NCBI RefSeq assembly: GCF_008642375.1
Contig: NZ_CP029194.1
Coordinates: 7,620,501 to 7,684,500 of the forward strand
Reading direction: 5' to 3'
Length of the DNA: 64,000 nucleotides
Source: Streptomyces venezuelae
GTDB taxonomy: Bacteria; Actinomycetota; Actinomycetes; Streptomycetales; Streptomycetaceae
The translations under genes and the position numbers were made by a program. The notes under the pieces are model-generated. The model was not told the origin of the DNA, ran no database searches, and was given only the letters and a program-made list of their open reading frames with translations. Shown here piece by piece: positions 15,816-23,644 of this stretch; within the stretch, counting starts at the first letter, position 1; every line of letters begins with the position of its first letter.

Positions 15816-17390
15816 TCAGTCGCGTGCGGCGACCTTCGCCGTGGATCCGGCGGTGCTCGTGGATCCCGTGGATCCCGTGGATCCGGTGGATTCGGCGGAG
15901 CCCGCAGCGCTCGCGGAGCCCGTCGTGCCCGCGGGCGCCGAGCGTGCCACGACGACCGACTCCGTGGTGTCCGCCCGCTTCCTCCGGAGCCCCGGCAGGG
16001 TGATCAGGAGTCCGGCGAGGGCGATGACCGTGACCACGGCGAGGCCCGGGCGGAAGCTGTCCAGGGCGGCCTGCGGAGAGGCCGAGGCCTCCCCGTCCGC
16101 GGTGATGACGGCGGTGACGACGGCGAGGAAGAGCGCGCCGCCGACCTGGATCGAGGTGTTGAGCAGCCCCGACACCATGCCCTGCTCGCGGTCGTCCACG
16201 CCGTTGGTGGCCTGGATGTTGAGCGAGGGGAAGACCAGGGCGCAGGCGGCGCCGAGGAGCAGCATCGAGGGCAGGATCACGGCCGCGTACTGCGGGGTCA
16301 GCGAGATCCGCAGGAAGAGCGCGTACGCGACGACGAGCAGGGTGAATCCGACGGCGATCACCCGCGGGGTGCCGAAGCGGTCCACGATCCCGCCGATCTT
16401 CGTGGAGGAGAGCGCCACGAGCACGCCGGCCGGGAGGAAGGCCAGCGCCGTCTGGAGCGCGGACCAGCCGAGCAGCGACTGCATGTACTGGGTCACGATG
16501 AACTGGAAGGCCACGTACGAGCCGAAGAACGCCGCCGCGCCGAGCTGGGCGCGGACCTGGGAGCCCGAGCGCAGGACCCCGAGCCGCACGAGCGGGCTGG
16601 CGCTCCGCCGTTCGACCAGGACGAACGTGACGAGGAGTGCGGCGGCCACCAGGAAGGACAGCAGGGTCCGGGCGGAAGTCCAGCCGACCTCGGGCGCCTG
16701 GACGACGGTGAAGACGAGCAGCAGCATCGCGGCCGTGCCGGTGACGGCGCCCGGCAGGTCGTAGCCGCCGGAGGAGTCCTCGCGGGGGCTGCGCGGGATG
16801 AGGCGGAGCGCGAAGGCCAGGGCGATCAGGGCGACGGGGGCCGGCAGGAGCATGGTCCAGCGCCAGCTGAGCTCGGTGAGCAGTCCGGACAGGACCAGGC
16901 CCATGGAGAAGCCGGTGGCGGCGCAGGTGGTGTAGATCGACAGGGCCCGGTTGCGCTCGGGGCCCTCCTTGAAGGTCGTCGTGATGATCGACAGGCCCGC
17001 GGGGGCGGTGAAGGCGGCGCTGAGGCCCTTGATGAACCGGCTGGCGATCAGGAGCGGGCCGGAGTCGACGAGTCCGCCGAGCAGCGAGGCGAGCGCGAAG
17101 ACGGCGAGGGCGATCAGGAAGACGCGCCGGCGGCCGAGGAGGTCGGCCGCGCGACCGCCGAGGAGCAGCAGGCCGCCGTAGCCGAGGATGTAGCCGCTGA
17201 CGATCCACTGGAGTGTGGCGGTGGACAGGCCGAGGTCGGTGGCGATCGAGGGCAGGGCGACGCCGACCATCGAGACGTCGAGGGCGTCGAGGAACATCGC
17301 GGCGCAGAGCACGAGCAGGGTGCCCCAGAGCCGCGGACTCCAGCGTTCCTGCGTGGGGGCCGTGGGTGCGGCGGTGAGCGGAGAGGTCAT
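15816..17390 (-). CDS. MFS multidrug transporter (DHA2/EmrB-QacA type, 14 TM)
   Basis: A 524-residue drug:proton antiporter. N-terminal motif L-D-A-L-D-V-S-M-V-G-V-A-L-P and motif A G-R-A-A-D-L-L-G-R-R-R-V are clear, with about 14 hydrophobic segments and a Ser/Thr/Gly-rich C-terminal tail. The ATG 17390 follows TACTGT (17403-17398) by 7 nt, a leaderless arrangement, and two ATGCA-x-GTGCAT repeats lie immediately upstream in the shared promoter with a MarR gene. Expected role is export of a toxic compound, derepressed when MarR binds ligand. Confidence 0.92.
   Translation of the reverse strand: MTSPLTAAPTAPTQERWSPRLWGTLLVLCAAMFLDALDVSMVGVALPSIATDLGLSTATLQWIVSGYILGYGGLLLLGGRAADLLGRRRVFLIALAVFALASLLGGLVDSGPLLIASRFIKGLSAAFTAPAGLSIITTTFKEGPERNRALSIYTTCAATGFSMGLVLSGLLTELSWRWTMLLPAPVALIALAFALRLIPRSPREDSSGGYDLPGAVTGTAAMLLLVFTVVQAPEVGWTSARTLLSFLVAAALLVTFVLVERRSASPLVRLGVLRSGSQVRAQLGAAAFFGSYVAFQFIVTQYMQSLLGWSALQTALAFLPAGVLVALSSTKIGGIVDRFGTPRVIAVGFTLLVVAYALFLRISLTPQYAAVILPSMLLLGAACALVFPSLNIQATNGVDDREQGMVSGLLNTSIQVGGALFLAVVTAVITADGEASASPQAALDSFRPGLAVVTVIALAGLLITLPGLRRKRADTTESVVVARSAPAGTTGSASAAGSAESTGSTGSTGSTSTAGSTAKVAARD
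15859..15895. repeat. 9-bp GTGGATCCC-type tandem repeats
   Basis: Four copies of GTGGATCCC/GTGGATCCGG/GTGGATTCGG run in tandem inside the 3' end of the MFS gene, encoding its Ser-Thr-Gly C-terminal repeat. Confidence 0.8.
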
Positions 17391-17397
17391 GGGCAGG

Positions 17398-17403
17398 ACA
17401 GTA
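17398..17403 (-). promoter_or_regulatory. -10 box TACTGT of the MFS transporter
   Basis: TACTGT on the minus strand ends 7 nt before the ATG at 17390; the MarR-type repeats begin 1 nt further upstream, so bound repressor would block the promoter. Confidence 0.6.
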
Positions 17404-17404
17404 C

Positions 17405-17431
17405 ATGCACGTGCATTGAATGCAAGTGCAT
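17405..17431. promoter_or_regulatory. Tandem MarR-type operators ATGCA(C/A)GTGCAT
   Basis: ATGCACGTGCAT at 17405-17416 is a perfect 12-bp palindrome; ATGCAAGTGCAT at 17420-17431 is a near copy, 15 bp away. A third GTGCA half lies at 17441. They occupy the divergent gap between the MFS transporter and marR-type gene. Confidence 0.85.
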
Positions 17432-17465
17432 TTAATTCCCGTGCAACAAAGTGGGTCGTTTCTGC

Positions 17466-17471
17466 TAACGT
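17466..17471 (+). promoter_or_regulatory. -10 box TAACGT, leaderless start of marR-type gene
   Basis: TAACGT ends 6 nt before the ATG at 17478. Confidence 0.55.
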
Positions 17472-17477
17472 GCGGGG

Positions 17478-17876
17478 ATGGCAGCGAACCAGTCCGAACG
17501 CGCGCTCGTGGACGAGTGGCGTGACGTCCTCGCCCTGCACGCCCGTACGACCTGCGAGCTCGACCGGGCCCTCCATCCGTACGGGCTCGGCGCCAGCGAC
17601 TTCGAGGTCCTCGACGTCCTCGCCGAGGGCGCGGCCGAGGACGGCCCGGGCTCCTGGCGCGTCCAGGAACTCGCCGGGCGGGTCCATCTCAGCCAGAGCG
17701 CGCTGTCCCGGACGGTGGCGCGCCTGGAGAAGGACGGCCTGGTCGTGCGGGGGATGTGCGCCGAAGACCGGCGCGGAGTCCAGGTGAAAATCACGGAGAA
17801 GGGCCTCGCGCGCCATGCCGAGGTGCTGCCTCTCCAGCGCGAGGTCCTGATCCGGATGCTGGACCGCAGTTCCTAG
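17478..17876 (+). CDS. MarR-family repressor
   Basis: A 132-residue winged-helix regulator with L-S-Q-S-A-L-S-R-T-V-A-R-L-E-K-D-G-L-V recognition helix and a wing containing D-R-R-G-V-Q-V-K-I-T, both canonical for MarR. Leaderless start (TAACGT 6 nt upstream). It is divergent from the MFS pump and almost certainly its repressor through the two ATGCA-GTGCAT sites. Its stop codon lies within the first copy of a repeated GTTCCTAGACGAC element. Confidence 0.93.
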   Translation: MAANQSERALVDEWRDVLALHARTTCELDRALHPYGLGASDFEVLDVLAEGAAEDGPGSWRVQELAGRVHLSQSALSRTVARLEKDGLVVRGMCAEDRRGVQVKITEKGLARHAEVLPLQREVLIRMLDRSS

Positions 17877-17958
17877 ACGACGCGGCCCTGGACCGCGCCG
17901 CCCCGGACCACGCCGTCCTGGACGACCCGGTTCCTAGACGACCCGGTTCCTAGACGAC
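17869..17958. repeat. Repeated GTTCCTAGACGAC carrying stop codons of both convergent genes
   Basis: GTTCCTAGACGAC occurs at 17869-17881, 17930-17942 and 17946-17958, the last two as a 16-bp tandem. The first copy provides the TAG stop of the MarR gene on the plus strand; the third copy provides the TAG stop of the minus-strand enzyme gene (17952-17950), because CTAG reads TAG both ways. Confidence 0.85.
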
Positions 17959-18705
17959 CGCCGAGTTCTCGCGCCACAGTCGGGCGAGAGCTTCGTCCCC
18001 GGTCACGGTCACGGCATCGGCCGGGAGCCGGTTCCACAGCGTCAGGTACAGACGGTCGGCGGGTCCGGCGAGCTCCGCGTCAGCCGCTCCCCACGCCGTC
18101 GCCGCGGCCGGGCTCCGGTCCGTCCGTGGCGGTTCCGTCGCCGACAGGCGTACGTCCCAGAGGTCATGGGTGTCCGTGGCCCGTACCCGCAGGACGCGCG
18201 GCTCCGGTGTGCGCACGCGGCTCTTGTCGCGGCCGTGGAAGCCGCGCAGCAGCTCGTCGATCCCGTCGACGGCCGTCGCCGGGTCGACCGCCCCCGGCCC
18301 GCTCCCGAGCGCCGACTCGGCGTCCGCGCGGTGCACGATCGTCTCGTGTGCCTGCCGCCGTGCCCAGAAGGCGAGCGGCGACGGGGCCGGGAGGAAGGTC
18401 CAGCACTCCAGCGTCTCCGGAGCCGCGCGCAGAGCGGCGACCAGGGCCGCGTGGCCCTCCCGGTAGTACGTGAGCAACTCGTCGCCGTCGAGGGCCGGTT
18501 CGCCGCCGTCCGGGTGGTAGGAGGTGTGGCCCTCGACCACGAAGGCGGTGGCCCAGCGGTGCACCGTCGTGGTGTGCCGGAGGAGGTCCCGGACCCGCCA
18601 CCCCGGGCAGGTCGGGACCTCCGCGCCCGGCCCGGCCTCGGCCGCCGCCTCCGCCAGTGCCCGGCCGGCCGTCTCCAGCGCCGCGATGTGCTCCGTGACC
18701 CTCAT
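17950..18705 (-). CDS. Maleylpyruvate isomerase-family mycothiol-dependent enzyme
   Basis: A 251-residue DinB/MDMPI-fold protein. The N-terminal metal-binding four-helix bundle has C-P-G-W-R-V-R-D-L-L-R-H near residues 37-48 and a downstream R-R-Q-A-H-E-T-I-V-H-R-A-D-A-E with the metal histidines; a C-terminal MDMPI_C-like domain follows. Family members use mycothiol in isomerase or thiol-transfer reactions; the substrate is unknown. ATG 18705 is chosen over 18771 because the family N-terminus starts here and a purine-rich GGGGCGGGA precedes it. It lies 62 nt downstream of an MFS gene on the same strand. Confidence 0.87.
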   Translation of the reverse strand: MRVTEHIAALETAGRALAEAAAEAGPGAEVPTCPGWRVRDLLRHTTTVHRWATAFVVEGHTSYHPDGGEPALDGDELLTYYREGHAALVAALRAAPETLECWTFLPAPSPLAFWARRQAHETIVHRADAESALGSGPGAVDPATAVDGIDELLRGFHGRDKSRVRTPEPRVLRVRATDTHDLWDVRLSATEPPRTDRSPAAATAWGAADAELAGPADRLYLTLWNRLPADAVTVTGDEALARLWRENSAVV

Positions 18706-18767
18706 CGTCCCGCCCCGTGGATCGTCTCCATGGGGCGGATTCTCGCAGGCCGCGTGCATACGGTTCC

Positions 18768-20000
18768 TCAACTCGCCGGATCGGCGGCCGCGTTCCGGGC
18801 CCAGTAGCCCATCGCCGCGGCACCGGCGGCGAGGACGGCGACGGTGGTGAGCGCCACCGGCAGGGAGAACCAGTCGGCGAGGAACCCGATGGACGGCGGG
18901 CCGAGCAGCATGCCGCCGTAGCCGAGCGTGGAGGCCGTCGCCACGCCGCCGGGACCGGCGATCGCGCCCGCGCGGGCGACGGCGACGGGGAAGATGTTGG
19001 CGAGGCCGAGCCCCGTCACCGCGAAGCCGAGCAGCGTGGCCCAGACGGTCGGGGCGAGCGCGCCGAGCAGCATGCCGGCGGCGGCCGTGGCGCCGCCCGC
19101 GACGAGGGTACGGGTCTGGCCGAGGCGTTCCAGGAGGAGCGTGCCGGAGAGCCGGCCGGCGGTCATGGTCAGGGCGAAGACGGAGTATCCGGCCGCTGCC
19201 ACGCCCGGGTGGGCGCCCAGGTCCTGTGCGAGGTGGAGCGCACCCCAGTCGGCCAGTGCCCCTTCGCCGTACGCCGTGCAGAGCGCGATCACACCGAAGA
19301 CGACGACCGTGCGGCGGGCCGCCCGCGTGGGCTTCCCGGCCTTCCGCGTGCCGGAAGGCGCCGCGAGGCTCTCGGGCAGGGCGGGAGAGGGGTGGCGCAG
19401 GAGGACGGGTCCGGCGGCGGCGGTCAGGGCCAGGCCGACGACCGTGAGGCCGAGGAGGTGGGTGGTGGGGGAGAGGCTTCCGGCGAGGAGCCCGCCGATA
19501 CCGGCGCCGAGCATGCCGCCGAGGCTGAACGCGGCGTGGAAGCTGGGCATCACCGGGCGGCGCAGGGCGGTCACCAGGTCCACGGCCGCGCTGTTCATGG
19601 CGACGTTGATCCCGCCGTACGCGGCGCCGAAGACCAGCAGGACGAGGCCGAGGGTGAGCGGGGACCGGGTGAGGGCCGGCAGGGCGACCGAGAGCGAGAG
19701 GAGTACGGCGGTGGCGACCGTGACGGCGTGGGAGCCGTAGCGGCGGCAGAGCCGGCCGGTCAGCGTCATGGTGACGACGGCGCCGGCGGACACCCCGAGA
19801 AGGGCGAGGCCGAGGTCACCGGCCGAGGCGCCGGTCTGCTGCTTGACGGCGGGGATGCGGACCACCCAGCCGGCGAACAGGAAGCCGTCGAGGGCGAAGA
19901 AGAGGGTCAGGGCGGAGCGGAGGCGGGACAGGGAGTGGGTGGCGGTGTCTCCGCCGGGGCCCCCCGATACGGCCGTCCGTACTTTGTTTAGTAGCGGCAC
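18768..20000 (-). CDS. MFS transporter (YbjJ-like, 12 TM)
   Basis: A 410-residue major facilitator with about 12 hydrophobic segments; the start of the fold (L-T-L-F-F-A-L-D-G-F-L-F-A-G-W-V-V-R-I-P-A-V-K) and G-R-L-C-R-R-Y-G-S motif A resemble the YbjJ branch. GTG 20000 is the only start that leaves the first helix intact without adding an implausible extension, but it has no obvious ribosome-binding site and lies in a TTTGTTTAGT-type dyad, so start and leader are uncertain. Substrate unknown. A ROK regulator 740 nt away could control it. Confidence 0.85.
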   Translation of the reverse strand: MPLLNKVRTAVSGGPGGDTATHSLSRLRSALTLFFALDGFLFAGWVVRIPAVKQQTGASAGDLGLALLGVSAGAVVTMTLTGRLCRRYGSHAVTVATAVLLSLSVALPALTRSPLTLGLVLLVFGAAYGGINVAMNSAAVDLVTALRRPVMPSFHAAFSLGGMLGAGIGGLLAGSLSPTTHLLGLTVVGLALTAAAGPVLLRHPSPALPESLAAPSGTRKAGKPTRAARRTVVVFGVIALCTAYGEGALADWGALHLAQDLGAHPGVAAAGYSVFALTMTAGRLSGTLLLERLGQTRTLVAGGATAAAGMLLGALAPTVWATLLGFAVTGLGLANIFPVAVARAGAIAGPGGVATASTLGYGGMLLGPPSIGFLADWFSLPVALTTVAVLAAGAAAMGYWARNAAADPAS

Positions 20001-20006
20001 AAACTC
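19981..20006. promoter_or_regulatory. ROK-type operator-like dyad at the MFS start
   Basis: ACTTTGTTTAGTAGCGGCAC then AAACTC: an AT-rich patch with TTTGTTTAGT and an opposing CACAAACT half. It is strikingly AT-rich for this genome and resembles ROK/XylR-type operators (TTxGTTTA...). It overlaps the proposed GTG start. Confidence 0.4.
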
Positions 20007-20319
20007 AGGATAGGGGGATCCACCAGCCGCAATCAAGCGAGCGGCCGGCGAACCCGAAGGGGGTGCGGACGGGGCCGAACCCTCCGCCCCGAACCGTGAT
20101 GCCCACGGCCGTGCACGCTGTTCGGGTGACAAAGGCCAGGTCATGGCGGTGAGGTCGCTCCCCAACGGGCCACCGGAGAGCATCGTTTCTGCGCCCGCGT
20201 GACCCCTGGATCAGACTGCCCGGCATTGGAGTGAGACGCCGTGTCTCGCGTTTTCCGGAGGCGTTTGACCGGCAGACGAGCACTTCCGGCACGTCATTCC
20301 GAGATCTTGAGGAGTAGTC
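20007..20319. other. Intergenic region between divergent MFS and small secreted protein genes
   Basis: About 310 bp with no convincing gene; coding bias is weak in all frames. It should contain the promoters of the leftward MFS gene and of the rightward secreted-protein gene (ribosome-binding site GAGGAG at 20309-20314). TTGACC at 20266-20271 is a possible -35, but no matching -10 is convincing. Confidence 0.5.
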
Positions 20320-20553
20320 ATGCGTTCTCTCGCCGCGTCTGTGCTGGCCGTGGGCATTCTGCTGGGCGGTGCCGGTGCCGCGCTCGCCAACGACGGAGTC
20401 GGGACGGGGTACTTCTCCGCCGGTGGCGCGGGCTTCAGCTCGCACTGCTCGGCGACCGGCGTGCCGTCCGTTTACGGGACGATCTTCACCGGCTCGTGTT
20501 CGGAGAAGGGCTGGGAGAAGGGCCCGGAGGGCGCCTTCCTCGGCGCGCACTGA
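20320..20553 (+). CDS. Small secreted protein of unknown function
   Basis: A 77-residue product with a clean Sec signal peptide (R2, hydrophobic core L4-L15, A-L-A cleavage at about 23/24), leaving a 54-residue mature peptide rich in Gly and Ser with exactly two cysteines, C43 and C60, suited to one disulfide. GAGGAG lies 6 nt before the ATG, and a strong terminator follows directly, so it is a monocistronic gene. I do not recognise a family. The composition recalls small secreted peptides of streptomycetes made during development, but that is only analogy. Confidence 0.75.
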   Translation: MRSLAASVLAVGILLGGAGAALANDGVGTGYFSAGGAGFSSHCSATGVPSVYGTIFTGSCSEKGWEKGPEGAFLGAH

Positions 20554-20565
20554 CCTGACACACCC

Positions 20566-20602
20566 CCGGCTCGGGCGAGGACGCAGCCCTCGCCCGAGCC
20601 GG
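20566..20602 (+). terminator. Terminator after the small secreted protein gene
   Basis: Perfect 15-bp stem: CCGGCTCGGGCGAGG (20566-20580) with CCTCGCCCGAGCCGG (20588-20602) around a 7-nt loop. No T-tract follows. Confidence 0.82.
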
Positions 20603-20740
20603 CCCGTTCCGGAGAGTCCCCCGCGGCCGGACCGACGGGGTGCCCGCCCGGACGTCCGCAGGGCCGCAGTCCCCGCCCGGCGGTCCCCGCACCCCGTCCG
20701 GAGGAACACCCCACCCTCCGATCATGGGAGACTCCACCCC

Positions 20741-21967
20741 ATGAACGGCAAGGCGACGACGACCCGGACACGGCTGGACAGGGGGCGCAGTGCGCTCGGC
20801 CCCGCGCTGGAGCTGGTGCACACCGGAAGGGCGCCGACCCGGGCCGTCCTCACGGCCGAGCTCGGCGTCACCCGGGCCACCGCCGGCGCGGTCGCCGCCG
20901 AGCTGGAGGCCCTCGGCCTCATCCGCGTCGACTCCAACCCCGGCGCCGCCGCCGGCTCCCAGGGGCGCCCCTCCCACCGGCTCGCCGTCGAGGAGAAGGG
21001 CCCCGTCGCCCTCGCCGCCCAGGTGCACGCGGACGGCTTCCGGGCCGCACTCGTCGGCCTCGGCGGCACCATCGTCGCCACGGCCCCCGGCTGCGTCACC
21101 GTCTCCGCCGACCCGGCCCAGGTCCTCGGCGCTGTCGTCGACGCGGGAGCCGCCCTGCTCCGCGAGAGCGGCCGCCGCTGTGTCGGCGCCGGCCTCGCCG
21201 CGCCCTCCGCCGTGGCCGAGCCCGAGGGCACCGCGCTCAACCCGCTCCACCTCGCCTGGCCCGCCGGTGCGCCGGTCCGGGAGATCTTCGCCGAGTGCGT
21301 ACGGGCCGCCGGGATCGAAGGCCCCGCGTTCACCGGCAACGACGTCAACCTCGCCGCCCTGGCCGAGCACCGCCACGGCGCCGGGCGCGGCGCCCGCGAC
21401 CTCCTCTGCGTGGCCACCGGCCACCGGGGCGTCGGCGGCGCGCTCGTCCTCGACGGGCGCCTGCACACGGGCAGCGCGGGCCTCGCCCTGGAGGTCGGCC
21501 ATCTGACGGTCAATCCGGAGGGGCGCCCCTGTCACTGCGGCAGCCGCGGCTGCCTCGACGTCGAGACCGACCCGCTGGCCTTCCTCACGGTCGCGGGCCG
21601 GGACCCCGGGCCCGAGATCTCCCTGCTCCAGCAGGCCCGCGACCTGCTGCGGACCAGTCGGGACGACCCGGGTGTCCGGGTGGCCGTCGGGGAGCTGATC
21701 GACCGTCTCGGCCTCGGCCTCGCGGGCCTGGTGAACATCCTCAACCCGGACCGGATCATCCTCGGCGGGCTCCACCGCGAGCTCCTGGACGCCGACCCCG
21801 AGCGTCTCCGCGCGGTCGTCGCCGACCGCAGCCTCTGGGGCCGCAGCGGAGGCGTCCCGATCCTGCCCTGCACCCTGGACCACAACAGCCTGGTCGGCGC
21901 CGCCGAGCTGGCCTGGCAGCCGGTGCTCGACGACCCGCTGGCCGCGCTCGGCCGGGAGTCCGTCTGA
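20741..21967 (+). CDS. ROK-family transcriptional regulator
   Basis: A 408-residue ROK repressor: an N-terminal winged HTH (T-R-A-V-L-T-A-E-L-G-V-T-R-A-T-A-G-A-V near residues 34-52) precedes the sugar-kinase-like domain with C-H-C-G-S-R-G-C-L-D near 264-272. The HTH distinguishes it from the ROK kinase at 5775. ATG 20741 has GGGAGA about 9 nt upstream. It probably responds to a sugar or phosphosugar. Likely targets are itself and the YbjJ-like MFS gene, whose start region carries a ROK-like dyad. Confidence 0.92.
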   Translation: MNGKATTTRTRLDRGRSALGPALELVHTGRAPTRAVLTAELGVTRATAGAVAAELEALGLIRVDSNPGAAAGSQGRPSHRLAVEEKGPVALAAQVHADGFRAALVGLGGTIVATAPGCVTVSADPAQVLGAVVDAGAALLRESGRRCVGAGLAAPSAVAEPEGTALNPLHLAWPAGAPVREIFAECVRAAGIEGPAFTGNDVNLAALAEHRHGAGRGARDLLCVATGHRGVGGALVLDGRLHTGSAGLALEVGHLTVNPEGRPCHCGSRGCLDVETDPLAFLTVAGRDPGPEISLLQQARDLLRTSRDDPGVRVAVGELIDRLGLGLAGLVNILNPDRIILGGLHRELLDADPERLRAVVADRSLWGRSGGVPILPCTLDHNSLVGAAELAWQPVLDDPLAALGRESV

Positions 21968-22021
21968 GCGAGGCCCGGACGGTGCCCCTGTGCGGCGCGG
22001 CCGCTCTGCTGCGGCGAGCCG

Positions 22022-22597
22022 TTACGCGGGCCCGGGGGGGAGGTGGACGGTCATGATCAGGTGGCAGGTCCCGGAACCCGAGCCGCGGTAGGTGTGCGGG
22101 GCGTCCGCGTCGAAGGTGGCGGTCTGCCCGGCCTCGACAGGATGCTCGGCGCCGTCGACGACGAGCACCATCTGCCCGGCGGTGACGCTGACGGTTTCCA
22201 CCACGCCCCCCTGGTGGGGGTGGCTGGGGTACTCCTCGCCGGGTTCGAGTCTCCAGCGCCAGACCTCCACCGGGGCCGGTCCGGCGGTGGTCAGCATGAG
22301 TCGCGCCTCGCTGCCCTGCCCCCCGGTCCACAGGGGCGTGACGGCATCGGCGGTCACGACCCGGACGCGGCCTTCGGCAGGACCCTCCATCAGCGCGGAC
22401 ACCGAGACACCGAGAGTGTCGGCGAGGCGGACGAGGGTGGCGAAGTTCGGGTTGCCCTGGGCCTTCTCCAGGCCGACCAGGGCTCCCTTGCTGACCTTGG
22501 CGCGGCGGCCGAGTTCGTCCAGGGACAGTCCGGCGCGGGTACGGGCCGCGCGGACGTTGTGCGCGAGCGTCCGCAGCGCCGCCTCGGTCTCGGCCAT
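22022..22597 (-). CDS. XRE-family regulator with C-terminal cupin
   Basis: A 191-residue protein with an XRE HTH at about residues 9-64 (R-A-G-L-S-L-D-E-L-G-R-R-A-K-V-S-K-G-A-L) and a cupin barrel at about 105-185 containing H-P-H-Q-G-G-V-V-E and P-H-T-Y-R. Such proteins sense small molecules in the cupin. AAGGGACG precedes the ATG. It is divergent from an EamA exporter and a B3/4-domain protein, which it presumably controls. A run of short GATCGCC repeats lies directly upstream. Confidence 0.92.
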   Translation of the reverse strand: MAETEAALRTLAHNVRAARTRAGLSLDELGRRAKVSKGALVGLEKAQGNPNFATLVRLADTLGVSVSALMEGPAEGRVRVVTADAVTPLWTGGQGSEARLMLTTAGPAPVEVWRWRLEPGEEYPSHPHQGGVVETVSVTAGQMVLVVDGAEHPVEAGQTATFDADAPHTYRGSGSGTCHLIMTVHLPPGPA

Positions 22598-22611
22598 CGC
22601 TTCGTCCCTTC

Positions 22612-22664
22612 ATCGGCTTCATCGGCTTGATCGCCTGGATCGCCTGGATCGCCTTGATCGGTGG
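22612..22664. repeat. Short tandem repeats of GATCGCCTG/ATCGGCTTG type
   Basis: Nine-base-like repeats (CATCGGCTT, GATCGCCTG, GATCGCCTG, GATCGCCTT, GATCGG) run through the promoter of the XRE-cupin gene. They could be a slippage-prone spacer or multiple regulator half-sites. Confidence 0.65.
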
Positions 22665-22766
22665 GTCGGTTGGTCGGCGCAATGCACCGCGCGGTCGTTC
22701 GGTTGACGACTTGCGGTCGATGCGTTGTACGGTGTGGTCGTTCCACTGATACTAAGGGATGTACCC

Positions 22767-23603
22767 GTGATCGCTCTGCTGCTGGCCCTGGGCAGCTCCC
22801 TGGCCTACGGCTGCGCCGACTTCCTCGGCGGCCTCGGCGCCCGTAAGGCCCACGTCCTGCGGACCGTGCTGATCGCCGCCCCGGCGTCGCTCACCGTCGA
22901 GCTGCTGCTGTGGCCCTTCCTCGGCGCCTCCTTCGCCCCCGCGACCCTCGCCTGGGGCGCGGCGTCCGGCGTCGCCTCCGCCGCCGCGTTCGCCCTGCTC
23001 TACCGCACGCTCGCGATCGGCCCGATGAGCGTCCTGTCCCCGGTCACCGCCCTGGTCTCGGCGATGCTGCCGGTCGGCGTGGGCCTCCTCCAGGGCGAGC
23101 ACCTGGGTCTCGCCGGGCTGATCGGCCTGCCGCTGGCCCTGGCTGCCGTGGTCCTGGTCAGCGCCGGGCACGGAGCGAGGACCGCCCGCCCCTCGCGCAC
23201 CGCACTGCTCCTGGCCCTCGGCGCCGGGGCCGCCATCGCCCTGCAGCTGGTCTTCCTGCATCAGGCGCCGGCGGACAGCGGTGTCGGCCCGCTGATCATC
23301 GGCCGCGCCGTCTCCTCCGCGGTCACGCTCGCAGCGGCCGGTCTGATGCACCGGCGGCTGGGCCCGGAGAAGCCCGCGTACGCGATGGCCGCGGCAGCCG
23401 GCGTGCTGGACTCCCTGGCCAATCTGCTGTTCCTGCTCGCCGCCCGCGACGGCGACCTCGCGGTCGTCGCCGTGATCACCGCCCTGTACCCGGCCGGCAC
23501 CGTCCTGCTCGCCCGCGGCGTCCTCGCCGAGCGCGTCCACCGCGGTCAGCTGATCGGCCTGGGCACCGCTGCCGTCGCCGTCAGCCTCCTCGCCCTCACC
23601 TGA
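22767..23603 (+). CDS. EamA/DMT-family transporter
   Basis: A 278-residue drug/metabolite transporter with ten predicted membrane helices in two EamA repeats (first ends with P-M-S-V-L-S-P-V-T-A-L-V, second with L-A-V-V-A-V-I-T-A-L-Y-P). The family exports amino acids, purines and metabolites. GTG 22767 with AGGGATG upstream is chosen over the distal ATG 22725, which would sit in the promoter (TTGACG 22703-22708 and a TAC-GGT box near 22728). It begins a two-gene run with the B3/4-domain gene 41 nt downstream. Confidence 0.9.
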   Translation: MIALLLALGSSLAYGCADFLGGLGARKAHVLRTVLIAAPASLTVELLLWPFLGASFAPATLAWGAASGVASAAAFALLYRTLAIGPMSVLSPVTALVSAMLPVGVGLLQGEHLGLAGLIGLPLALAAVVLVSAGHGARTARPSRTALLLALGAGAAIALQLVFLHQAPADSGVGPLIIGRAVSSAVTLAAAGLMHRRLGPEKPAYAMAAAAGVLDSLANLLFLLAARDGDLAVVAVITALYPAGTVLLARGVLAERVHRGQLIGLGTAAVAVSLLALT

Positions 23604-23644
23604 CCCCCCCGGCCCTCGGCCGCCTTCACCGAACGGACCACCCG

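Noticed and set aside
22242..22254. GGGTTCGAGTCTC, resembling a tRNA T-loop
   Set aside because: It lies in frame within the XRE-cupin gene and no acceptor or anticodon arm surrounds it.
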